Assembly (NCBI RefSeq): GCF_003086295.3
Contig: NC_092048.1
Coordinates: 40,672,425-40,736,424, forward strand
Length of the DNA stretch: 64,000 nucleotides
DNA from: Arachis hypogaea
Taxonomy: Eukaryota; Streptophyta; Magnoliopsida; Fabales; Fabaceae
Direction: 5' to 3'
A program made the translations under genes and the position numbers. The notes under the pieces are model-generated. The model was given only the letters and a program-made list of their open reading frames with translations. It made no database searches and was not told the origin of the DNA. Below, one piece after another: positions 48,054 to 57,897 of this stretch (position 1 is its first letter; each line of letters opens with the position of its first letter).

Positions 48054-49505
48054 GTGGTATGATCTTTCTTTTTTTATATAATTCTATTTTATTTATGTGC
48101 TTCTATTTATTTCGTAATTTTGTCTTTGATTAATTTTTACTCAAGCATATTTCCATTTTATTCAGAAAAAAAGAGGTGTATCTGACACGTAAGCGTCAAT
48201 GACGTGCACGCGTCATATGGAGGTTCGCTCTCTAGTATGATGAGCAGAGAGTTACGCTGGAACTGTGCGGGAGGGGTGCCTGGTGCACAACCTACCCCAC
48301 GCGTACACGTGATCCACATGTACGCGTCACTAGCCATTTTTTGGCTCCATACGTGTACGTCAGCGACGCGTACGCGTGGTATGAAAAATCGGCGTCTTTT
48401 GGTACATTGAATAGAGAGTTGTGATGGTATAAGGCTGGAATTGTGCATCTAGCACAAGTAGAAGTCACACGTACGCATGACCGACGCTTATGCATCACTG
48501 AGATTACTGCTTACCCATGTGTACGCGTGGGCGACGCGCACGCATCATAAGCACCGAATCACTTAATTTAGCGTGCCGCCCAGACCTCTTTTCTTTCACT
48601 CTTCTCTTCTTTCTCTAATCCTAATACTTTTTCATTCTTTTTCTTTCTTCCTTCTTACTTCCTTCTTCTTACCTTCTCTCACCACCACCGGCGGACTACC
48701 ACCGGAGACCACCACCTCCGGCAGCCACAATTTCCTTTCCTTTTCTTTTTCTCTTCCTACTCATCTTCTCTTATTCTTACTCCCATTTATCCCCCTATTT
48801 TTATCTTCTTTTTAAGGTTTCTTTTCTTCCTCTCTTCTACTCTTTAATTCTTCTTTTATTTCTTGCACTTGACTATTTTATTTATTTTTAATTGCATATT
48901 AGCTTTGTCATTTGTAATTTTTTTTTTCATTCTTTTATCTTGCATTTTTATGTTGGTGTTGGAGTTTTATTTGGGTGATTATTTTGCTATATTTTAGCTT
49001 GTTTGTGTTATGAGGTGTGATTTGACAATTAGCATCTTATTTTGGGTATCCTATACACCTGGATTGATTACCTTAATTCCTATTTTTAATTTGCACACCA
49101 AGTGTTTGTGAAAAAGCTCTCACGATATTTTGATTTATTTTCTATTTTATTCTTGTAGCTTAATGCCTCTTTTTCACAATCCTTGCAATCCATGTGTATT
49201 GAGTTTAGTATTCATTAATTGTCATCCTAAAATTGCTCATTATTTTATTGCATGTGACTATTATTGTTGATATTGATGCTTGAGCTATTCTTTTCATGCT
49301 TGTTACTTGCATGCTTTTATCCCTCTTGCATCTAGTTGTTATGATATGCCTTCATGATTTTAATTGATGTCTTACTTGCATGTTGTAGCTACCATGTATT
49401 TAAGGCACTATCTTTTTCTTTGGTATTCATTTTCACTTGGACTTTCTTCCTTCTGGTTTTTAGCTATCTAAATTTGACATTCCTTCTCTTTCTTCCTTCT
49501 TCAGG
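48054..49505 (+). other. Non-coding region between pol and ORF3 of A5
   Basis: A palindrome cluster (48184-48560), a CT-rich stretch (48590-48830) and T-rich DNA end in TTCTTCAG|G at 49499-49505, like the A3 region 30282-31960. Confidence 0.6.
48184..48560. repeat. Cluster of ACGCGTACGCGT-type palindromes (A5)
   Basis: GACGCGTACGCGTGG and CACACGTACGCATGACC-like motifs repeat at irregular spacing. Confidence 0.85.
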
Positions 49506-50729
49506 ATGGCCATCAAGAGAGGAAAAGAGAAGGCTTCTGACATGACACTGGCGAAGAAGGGAACTAAAAGAGCACCGGCTAAGGCGTAACCATCCACAAG
49601 CGTCAAGCCACCTACTAAGCGAGTGAAGAGTACCATCCGAGTTGATAAAGTGGAGAAGGCATTTCCCGTACGGGACTCTGCATGATTCACTAACCGTTAC
49701 TGTGAGTAGATATTTCCCGTCTTAGCAGAGAGAAACTATCATAATGAGCACCTCCTCATTCTTCTAGCGCATTTCATTGACTTGGTGGTCCCCCGCATTG
49801 AAAGGAGACAGTGGGGATTCTTAAGGAGGTAGCCGCGAGAAGCCAATCTCTTTTGGGTAGTTGAATTCTACACCAACTATCACTCGCATACCCTGCAGTC
49901 AGTCTATGTGCGCCAAAAGCATGTCTTTGTCTCCGAAGGTGCCATTCAGAGAGTACTTGATCTTTTACCTAGTCTGGAGGGGATGGATGCGTATCAAGAG
50001 GCCCAGCTTGAGCGCCAGACATACCAGTTTGACTGGAACAGCGTCCTGAGAGTCATCGCCGAACCTGACAGCAATTGGATCTATGGGTAACACCGGACTT
50101 GTCCCAAGAGCATCTCTGCCCAAGCACTCATCTTCGAGGCTCGCGTGTGGGCACAGATCATGTCCCACAACATATTTTCAAGCACTCATGAGTCCACTTT
50201 CACTGCTAACATGGTCGTTCTCGTCTGGTGCATTCTCATAGAGCAACCTCTCAACTTGCCAAGACTCATTCAACAGGTTATGGGCCGGGTGCAAATCCCG
50301 GGTAACCTACCTTTTCTCACATTGGTTATAGACTTGGTATCTGTAGCAGGAGTCTCCTATCGAGCTGGGGATACGAGGACCATGATTCCTAGGGCTGACG
50401 AATTTGTTCTGAATGGGAAGTATATCAAACCTCCAGCACCATCTGTGAGCCGGAATGAAGGCCTGTCCTTCGACGCCCCTTCATCATCCGCTTATACAAA
50501 ATCCACACCTCATGCACTACCACCACCCACCAATCAGTTGCTACTCGAGATCCTTGAGAGGTTAGACCGGCAAGGTCGGTGGATTGAGCAAATAGAGCGC
50601 CGCAACAAGCGCCGATACAACTACTTGAAGGAGCTCGCTGTTAGTACTCACCCACATCCGGAAGAGCCCGATACCCCGGAATCCACTTCACATGACAGCA
50701 TGGGGAGCCATGACAAGCCGTACAATTGA
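49506..50729 (+). pseudogene. ORF3 (env-position gene) of A5, one frame with five stops
   Basis: From ATG 49506 to TGA 50727-50729, 407 codons stay in one frame with no indel, broken only by stops at about 49587, 49683, 49707, 49830 and 50088. The N-terminus is basic (MAIKRGKEKASDMTLAKKG). The middle holds NLFWVVEFYTNYHSHTL and IQRVLDLLPSLEGMDAYQE, typical of the plant 'putative plant transposon protein' family in Athila env position. The C-terminus has a charged helix (LERLDRQGRWIEQIERRNKR) and a Pro/Ser/His tail. I see no clear signal peptide or transmembrane segment, so an envelope role is not supported here. Confidence 0.8.
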
Positions 50730-50784
50730 AGTGATGATTCCAACCCCACTTTGCTCATCACTGATGGCAGGACCGTGCCAAGCC

Positions 50785-50800
50785 TTAAGTGTGGGGAGGT
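50785..50800 (+). other. Internal PPT copy (first) in A5
   Basis: TTAAGTGTGGGGAGGT, identical to the copy at 23210-23225 and to the nested element's PPT, 56 nt after ORF3. Confidence 0.8.
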
Positions 50801-51487
50801 CGGTAACTGACTTCTGAAGGTAACATCTCTCTTTCAACACCAATATTTAATTTTTCTTTTACATGAGTAGTAGTTGCTTGCATTTAGGTACTTATTGGTT
50901 GAAGTGATAAATTCTTTTTCAAGACACTATTTTATAGCATTTTACTAATTTGAATTAAAATTTTTTGTTAAACTTGTTTGAAGATATTTAATTCGGAACA
51001 TGGTCTTAGAGATCGAACACACAAAACCAATGAGATTTTGAACCTATTTGATTGGTTGCATTTTATCAACCAATATTTTATTTTGGTGTGTGTTGTTCTC
51101 TCTAAAATTGTGATCTATATCTTACTTGATTCTATATTTCCATGGTTTGATGTATGCATATACTTATGTAGGCCTTGTTTCACTTAGCTCACATATCCAT
51201 ATGGCCTTACCCTATCATTACCCTTTGCAACCCCATGTTGAGCCATTTTACCCCATTTATTCTTTATTTTAGCACATCATTAACTCTAAGCGTAAAACAA
51301 TAAATGTCCCTAATTTGAATCCTTGATTAGCTTAGACTAGTGAAGTGTACATGAATTAAGTGTGAAAAAATTGAATTGGGGAATACATGTTTAGGAAATT
51401 GGGTATTCTATATTCCTATATGAAAATGTGAAAACAGTTGGGCACTTGTTCATACATCTAGCACATTAATCATATACATTAACTCAC

Positions 51488-51589
51488 TGAAAAAAAATAA
51501 AAAAAAAACAAGAAAAAAATATGAATAATAAGAAAAGAAAAAAAAAGAAAGAAAAAAGAGAAAGCATTAAAAAGGGGACAAAATGCCCC
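51488..51589 (+). repeat. Purine tract and GGGGACAAAATGCCCC hairpin (A5)
   Basis: About 85 nt of nearly pure A/G is followed by the hairpin at 51574-51589. Confidence 0.75.
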
Positions 51590-51903
51590 AAGGCTAATAA
51601 GTGAACTAATGCATATGACTTGTACTTAAAAGATATCAAGGTGCATGAATTTGTGGAAAAATAGTTAATGGATGGCTAGGCTTTGCATTGTGATAACATG
51701 GAATGTCTTAAGTTAGGTGGGAGGTTTAGGTTAATCAAGGATTCAGATTTTTGTCCACTTAACCAAATACATTCCTACCTTGACCCTAACCCCATTACAA
51801 CCCTTGAAAAGACCTCTTGATATGTGTATTTGTGCATTAAATTGTGTTGATTGGTAGAAGAAAAGCAAGCCTTAGAAAGCAAGATTAGTAGAGAACCGAG
51901 AGA

Positions 51904-51960
51904 ATCGACCCATAAACACTTGAGTGATTAGAGTGTATACACTTCCAGTGAGGGTTCGGT
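51904..51960 (+). repeat. Inverted repeat with central AGTGTATACACT palindrome (A5)
   Basis: ATCGACCC, AGTGTATACACT at 51932-51943 and GGTTCGGT at 51953-51960. The centre is identical to 22065-22076; the arms have drifted. Confidence 0.7.
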
Positions 51961-52208
51961 GCTCAAGTCTTTGTTCCCGACTTTCATGAGCTTTCTTCTT
52001 GCAAGTTTACTTGTTCTTTATTTTGAGATTTAAATTAGTGGAATTCACTTATGGTTGTTCATGGAGAATTTGTTTACTTTAAACCATGTAGGTAGAAGAA
52101 TTTTAGCATGTAATTGTATTTGCATAGATAGGTTGCATTGCATGAGTCTCACCTTTTTTTCCTTCATTCTTTTGGTCTCCTTGAGCTTAGCATGAGGACA
52201 TGCTAATG

Positions 52209-52224
52209 TTTAAGTGTGGGGAGA
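52209..52224 (+). other. Polypurine tract of A5
   Basis: TTAAGTGTGGGGAGA directly before the 3' LTR. Confidence 0.8.
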
Positions 52225-52565
52225 TTAGATACCCCACTATTTTATGATATATTTTGGACTGAATTGAGTGGGTTTTGTCAACTTCTCTCACACTTATTCA
52301 TGTAAATTGCATGTTTTTCATTTCCTTCCTAATTTTGTGATATGATTGAAAACATGCTTCCTAGGCCTTAAAATTATTAATTTTTAATTCTCCTTTATAC
52401 CATTCGATGCCTTGATGTGTTTGTTAAGTGTTTTCAGGTTTACAGGGCATGAATGGCTTAAAGGATGAAGAGGAAGCATGTTAAAGTGGAAGGAACACAA
52501 GAAACTAAGGAGCTGAGAAGTAAGGAGTGACGCGCACTATGCGTGTGCGTGATGTGGAGCATCTT
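52225..52565 (+). repeat. 3' LTR of A5, truncated after about 340 bp
   Basis: It aligns with 38188-38533 up to GTGGAGCATCTT and then breaks off. The first bases (TTAGATACCCC) differ slightly from the 5' copy. Confidence 0.85.
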
Positions 52566-52806
52566 TAACTATCTTTATCATCTTATTTTCTCAACTAATT
52601 TTTGTTTGCTTTTGTTAAATTTTCTATTTTCATGGTATTTATTATTGAAATACTTATTCTTGATTGTCTGACTAGAATAGTTAATTGACCATTGTTTGCT
52701 TGATCCATTAATCCTCATGGGATCGATCCTCACTCACATGAGGTATTACTTGATACGACCCAGTGCACTTGCTGGTATTTTGTGGTTTATAAAATCCGCA
52801 TCATTT
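52566..52806 (+). repeat. LTR 3'-terminal remnant of a different family
   Basis: GGGATCGATCCTCACTCACA, ACGACCCAGTGCACTTGC and the end ATCCGCATCA match the general form of E4-type LTR tails (33868-33970) but are too different to be E4's own 3' LTR. No PBS follows. Confidence 0.6.
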
Positions 52807-54068
52807 AGCTTGATGAAGAAAGTTGACTATCTCATTATATCCCTTGAACATCCACTTATCAAAATTTCAAATCTCTCTTTTGTTTTTGGATGTAAGACAA
52901 ACTTGCAACATCTTTTATGAAACTTTTGGTATCCAAATTCTTTTAGATCTTTTTATGTTAAATTTTTTTGGTTGTCAAAGAGCATCATGAACAATCTTAT
53001 AAACTTTATCACTAATTTTATTTTCAAAAATAAAGCATTGAGGAGAGGAGTGACCAACTTGATTACACTTGCTGCAAGCGTTTTTCTTTGCTGAATATTT
53101 CACATCACAAGGAGGATTATTATTTTTGAAAGAAGTTGCCTTTTGGTTCCTTTTGAAAACGTTCAGTTATTTTGTTTTGAAAGAAGAAGCTTTAAAATAA
53201 TTTTAAGAATATATTCTTTTTCTTTTTCATAGTCGATACCAAATTTTATAAATAGAGGCCTTTGACTAACAAGAACTTTGTCCAAGTTTTCATATCCTTG
53301 AGAAAATTTTGCTAAGTTTATTTTTATCAATGAGATCAATTGATGCAGTAGCCAAATTCTTCAATTTAAGTTCCTCTAGTTCAATTTTTAAAAGCTCAGT
53401 TTCTTTATTTAAAACACTAGAAGATTTAGCCACAATCATTGATTTTTGAACTTATTGTTCTCCAATTTCAAAGCTTCATTTTCTTTCTTGCATTGTCCTT
53501 TGGAATTTACAATTAAATCATAAACAATAATATGCAATTCACTAAGTGATAGTTTAAAAAAATTTAACTCATTAATATTATCGTGATCAGCCATCAGACA
53601 AACATGATCTTCATGATAAGATTTTTCTCCTTCATCATCATTTTCTAAGTCATCCCATGAGGTCATCAACACTTTTTTTTTGTGTGAACATTTTGCCTTG
53701 CAGTGACTTGGTTCATTGCAACAATGACAAATGACTTTATAAACTTTGGACGATGAACTTTTGCCTCTGCCCTTTTATTTTATTAGCTTTCTCAATCTTC
53801 TAGCAGTGAATTCCATCTTATCATTGGATAGACTATCTTCAGATTCTTCTTCTTTTGATGTGATTCTTGATTTAAATACCACTCCTATTTTCTTGTTATC
53901 TTTGCTCAGATGTGTAGATTCACAGTCTAGCAATTTTTCTCTTACTTCATCATAAGTATTCTTGTTTAGATCATTAGCTTCAGATATGGTAGTCATGGTC
54001 TCCTATTGCTTGGTAAGACTTTAGTGTTCTCCCATTGCATCAAGATTTTTGACGATGATGGAGAACCT
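52807..54068 (-). pseudogene. Copia gag C-terminal part with two zinc knuckles
   Basis: In - strand order: ISEANDLNKNTYDEVREKLL, an acidic Ser-rich block (SKEEESEDSLSND), RRLRKLIK, then a zinc knuckle CHCCNEPSHCKAKC (about 53734-53693). A helical Glu/Lys/Asn-rich stretch (KKENEALKLENNKFKNQ) follows, then a second knuckle CSKCNQVGHSSPQC (about 53090-53049). A Gly-Cys-Ser-Arg stretch near 52850 may be the protease active-site region out of frame. Stops and frameshifts are frequent. It would be the nucleocapsid part of Gag. Confidence 0.7.
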
Positions 54069-55566
54069 TGATGCACCACTATTTCGTGGTGCATTTTATG
54101 CTGAATTGATGGGATTTTATCACCTTTTCTCACACTTATTCACTAAAATAGCATGATTTTGTATATTCTCCCTAATTTGTACTTAAGAGTGAAAACATAC
54201 TTTTTAGGCCCTTAATTGGTTAATTTTAATTCACCTTTGATTTCACTAGATGTCTTGATGTGTGTGTTAGTGAATTCAGGTTGAAAAGGCTAGGAATAGA
54301 TCAAAGGAATGAAGAGAAAAGCATGCAAAGTGGAGAAATCATGGAAAATCAAGGATTTGGGATGTATTCATCAACGCGCATGCGTAGCAGACGCGCACAC
54401 GTGGAATATGAAGTCGCTAGGCGACGCGTCAACGTGACATGACGTGTACACATGGAACACAAATTGCCAAGCGACGCATACGCGTGACCCATGCGTACAC
54501 GTCGATGCTCGCACGTGACATCATTAAAGTGAAAACGCTGAGGCGATTTCTGGGCTTCCCCGGCCCAAATCCAACTCATTCCAGAGCCTATTATATGCAG
54601 AAATCAAGAGGAGTCAAAGGGGGAGGGATCACATAATTGAGTTTTATCATGATTTAGTTAGTTTCTAGAGAGAGAAGCTCTCTCTTCTCTCTAGAATTAG
54701 GTTAGATGTAGATTAGGATTTTTTAGATCTAGGTTTAATTCATGCTTTGATTTACTTTTCCTTTCTAATTTCTTGTTCCTCTACCTTTGCTTCTCAAGTT
54801 TAGTACTTTAATCTTTGTATTTGTTTACTTTGATGTTGATGCACTCTTGTTTCTTCTACTTCTCTTTAATGCAATTTATGTTTGGTTTCGTTTATTGCTG
54901 ATTTGCTTTATTGTTGTTAATTCCTTGCAATTAGTAGTTGTAGATTTACATTTCTTGCAATATTATTTCACTTTCCTTTTATGCCTTCCAAGTGTTTGAT
55001 TAAATGCTTGGTAGGATGTTAGAGTAGATTTTTGTGTTCTTGGCTTGGGATGGTAACTTAGGTGAAATTGAGTTGCTAATATTGAAGTGTTGATAATTGG
55101 TGTCCATTGACTCTAGCTTCCACTAAGCTAATTAGTGAGTGGTTAGGACTTATGGATTAGGGTTGGTGTAGCTCATTTGACTTTCCTTCACTTGTTAGAG
55201 GATGACTTAATGAGATTGATCCTTACAATTATCGTGTTGTGGTTAGTAACAAGGATAAAGATCATTAACCATCAACCCTTGCCAAGACCGTTTTATCATT
55301 TGAGTTTCCTTTACCTTCTTATCATTTATCTTTCATGTCTCTTATCCAAAACTCTAAAATATACATTTCATAACCAATAGCAAGAACACTTCCTTGCAAT
55401 TTCTTTGAGAGATGACCCGAAGTTTGAATACTTCGGTTATTTTTATTGGGGTTTGTACTTGTGACAAACAATTTTTTGCATGAGAGGATTATTTGTTGGC
55501 TTAGAAACTATACTTGCAACGAGAATTTATTGTGAAATTATAAACCATACAAAAATCTCTTCATCA
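54069..55566 (+). mobile_element. Single LTR (1498 bp) followed by its PBS, inserted in copia gag
   Basis: TGATGCACCACTATTTCG to CTCTTCATCA. GACGCGTACACGTGG-like palindromes lie at 54375-54515. It is followed by a PBS (55570-55586), after which the copia sequence resumes at once. So it is not a simple solo LTR: the internal part and second LTR were lost beyond the PBS. Confidence 0.85.
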
Positions 55567-55569
55567 AAA

Positions 55570-55586
55570 TGGCGCCGTTGCCGGAA
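55570..55586 (+). other. PBS stub
   Basis: TGGCGCCGTTGCCGGAA, after which copia gag continues on the - strand. Confidence 0.8.
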
Positions 55587-56060
55587 AATATTTCATTGCA
55601 TCAATTGATTCATTTTCCATCATGAAGAATATTTCATATTCCTTTAAAAGCATGTCAACACGGGTTTCTCTGACTTGTTCAATTCCCTCATGTGTGAGTT
55701 GCAACTTTTCTCTGAATTCCTCAAAGCTAATGGTGTAATACATCATATTGATACTTTTGGTGTTTACCTCCACTTTCTTATCTTCTTCAACCGTTTATTC
55801 GGAATCTTCTTTTGGAACAATATTGTCGTCAACATTGCGTTTGGTAGGAACATTTGAGTCATTCACAATGATCTTTCATATGTTGTAGTAAGTTGATTGC
55901 ACGAAAATCCTCATCTTTTCTCTCAAATAAGAATATTTGGTTCTATTGAAGAAAAAAGGTCTATAACATGATTGTCCTTCGATCAGCATGTAAGCCACAA
56001 AGATGTCTATAGATCCTTTACTCCAAGCTATTAAGTTTTCCCCTTGAGCCTAAGCACTGA
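55587..56060 (-). pseudogene. Copia gag N-terminal part (UBN2-like)
   Basis: On the - strand: NRTKYSYLREKMRIFVQS, a stop, IIVNDSNVPTK, a charged linker, then FEEFREKLQLTHEGIEQVRE and MLLKEYEIFFMMENESID. These match the N-terminal domain of plant copia Gag (DUF4219/UBN2). A stop lies at about 55857. The frame is cut by the LTR next to ESIDAM. Confidence 0.75.
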
Positions 56061-56106
56061 TGTCAATTGAAGGTTTTCTAGTGACTTGTGAAGGAGGGTT
56101 AAATCG

Positions 56107-56390
56107 AGAAAACACAAGTAATAACCACTTTTACAGTTTATGTAGCAGAACTAATAAATTAGGAGAATATTTTGGTTTTTGTCTCTTCCCGTAATAATAG
56201 AACAATGCAAAATGGAAGTTGCAGAGAATAGGGATACAGAAGAGTAACACCACGATATATTTCCAGGTTCGACCACAAAGTGCAATGTGACATACGTCTA
56301 GTCTCCACCACAACAATGGTAGAATTTCTACTATAATCAAGATTGATTACAAACACCAATTTCCAAGAGACTCACACTCTTATAACACAC
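56107..56390 (-). repeat. Probable copia leader/5' LTR remnant
   Basis: Non-coding sequence upstream (right) of copia gag, with the pyrimidine/GTCTAGTCTCCACCAC character I associate with legume copia LTRs. No boundary could be fixed. Confidence 0.35.
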
Positions 56391-57748
56391 CTGTTCCGAG
56401 GGTTACCTGAAACGGGGAGGTTGATCTCGGTGAGATCTTCCGGACTGATCGGGGTTTTCGTGTCCGACTTGTTGGATTGGGAGGTGCTGCTGGTCTTCGT
56501 CACAGGAGGGGGGTGGTACCTGCAAGAGACTCCGATGCTTAAGTCAGTACGGGCTTTAAGAAGGTTTTTTGTGGAATTGGAGAATGAGTTATACCTGGGT
56601 GTTCCAGTGTATTTATAGCAGTGTTGAGTGACCTTCCTTGAGATAACTTTGTTATCTTATATTATCTTTTGTGGTTGAGATCACCTATCTTTTGGCCAGC
56701 CGCCTTCTGGTAGGCGGTGACTCTTCTTTCTTGGGCCTTTTTGGGCCTCTGTGATGATTTGTCCGAGCTCCTTATGAAGAGGTCGGCGGTCGACCAAACT
56801 TCAAAGAGGTCGGACGCTTTGTCTTCGTCCAACCCGGACCTTATAGCTCGGTCCAGGATATGAACAGTGCTCCTGCTTGAACTTGGACCTTTCCATGAGA
56901 TCGTGCTTTCGGAGCCTCGATCTCTTTGGGGAAGTCGTGTTCAAGCATCTTGTCCGGTCTGCTCCTCTGTTCGCGAGTTTTGCGTCATTTAAATGCCGTT
57001 TTGAAAATACGAAGCGTTTTTACTTTCGCTCCTTTATTGCTGCGTTTGTTTCTCGAGGGGGTTGCCTCCTTGGGAATACGCACGCGCTTTTAATGCCTAT
57101 TGATTGGGCAATTCTTTTATGCCGTTTCTTTTCCCTCTTTGCAATTTGAAATTGAAAAGGAGTTTTATTTTTTCAGTTTCTTGCTTTCGACTGTTTCGTT
57201 TTCATTCTTCTGGAGAGAAGGCCTTTTTCTCTGGTTTACTTTTTTGATTCGCCCTAAGCTTTCTTCTTTCTTTTAAAGCTTCAAAACTTTTGCTGGTGTG
57301 GACCATTCATGCTTTGCCGTTCATCTGTTGTTGCTTCTTTTCTTCCTCGCAGGTTGGTGCTCTGCTTCGTACCCTTTCATTTTTTACTTGCTTTTGATTG
57401 TAGTTCTTCTTTGTGCTTTACTCCTGCATGTTTTTTCTATTTGCACAAAGTTTTGATCTTGCTGAGCTTTTCTTGAAAAGGTTGAGGCTTTCTGGTTTTG
57501 GATTTTTTTGTGTTTTTGTTTGCTAGAAGGGTTAGGGTTTTGATTTCCGTTGCTTTTCCTATATGTTTCCTCCTTTCTGTATCTGCATTGCCTCCAAAGG
57601 TTGCCCCTGGGGTTTAATGGTGACCATCGAGCCTTGGGACGCCCTTTTCGTTGTTGTGTTTTGTTGGTTGCTAGTTGTATTTCTGTTTCTGTCCAAGTAA
57701 CTTGGTAGTGACCCTTGTTCCGTTTTCTTGCTGTAGGTGTAGCTTTTT
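56391..57748 (-). mobile_element. Probable 3' LTR region of a Tat-like element
   Basis: GC-richer DNA begins at TGTTCCGAGGG. Its reverse complement ends CCTCGGAACA, like the Tat LTR end CGGACGGAACA at 216. It precedes a Transposase_28-like start codon on +, the arrangement seen at the 3' end of the first element if this one lies on -. The inner LTR boundary is unresolved. Confidence 0.45.
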
Positions 57749-57897
57749 ATGTCTTCACGTAGAAATATTGTTGAAATGTCTACAAAGGTCCCCCCTGGTA
57801 TGGCTGACTGGTTAGATTCTATAGTGTTGATGTGTGTTACTGTGGCCGATCCGGAGTATTGTGAGAAACTTAGGAGGTTTCATAGGATCTGTAGTAA
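57749..57897 (+). pseudogene. Start of a Transposase_28-like ORF, cut by A7
   Basis: MSSRRNIVEMSTKVPPG, then ADWLDSIVLMCVTVADPEYC and FHRICSNEG. It resembles the N-termini of the plant 'putative gypsy type transposon' proteins often found antisense in Tat elements, and so may be a second example of the gene at 5628-7405. Only about 50 codons survive before A7 inserts. The leader upstream (57600-57748) has no ORF. Confidence 0.5.

Larger units (their letters stand above)
50801..52208 (+). other. 3' non-coding region of A5 with conserved structures
   Basis: It is homologous to 21809-23209 of the nested element (inverted here). It holds the middle PPT-like copy (ATGAATTAAGTGTGAAAA, 51351-51368), a purine tract (51488-51573), the GGGGACAAAATGCCCC hairpin and an inverted-repeat block. 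No convincing ORF. Confidence 0.75.
38188..52565 (+). mobile_element. Athila-like element A5 inserted in E4, 3' LTR truncated
   Basis: The 5' LTR (with two nested solo LTRs), PBS, gag, partial protease, RNase H, integrase, hairpin, ORF3, PPT copies and a 3' LTR fragment follow in order. RT is deleted. GGAGG precedes the left end; the right partner is lost with the LTR end. Confidence 0.9.
52807..56390 (-). mobile_element. Ty1/copia fragment (gag to start of protease), split by an LTR
   Basis: Reading the - strand, gag begins near 56060, is cut at 55587 by another LTR, resumes at 54068 and runs to a protease-like CSR stretch near 52850. It ends at the LTR remnant. Positions 56100-56390 are probably leader and 5' LTR of the copia element. 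Pol is absent. Confidence 0.75.

Noticed and set aside
52566..52806. Assignment of this LTR tail to the 3' LTR of E4
   Set aside because: The last 60 bp differ too much from the E4 5' LTR end (ATCCGCATCA against GTGCACCA) for two LTRs of one element.
56343..57149. ORFs at 56343-56618 and 56877-57149 as host genes
   Set aside because: No recognisable domain; they lie in the probable LTR/leader of a Tat-like element.
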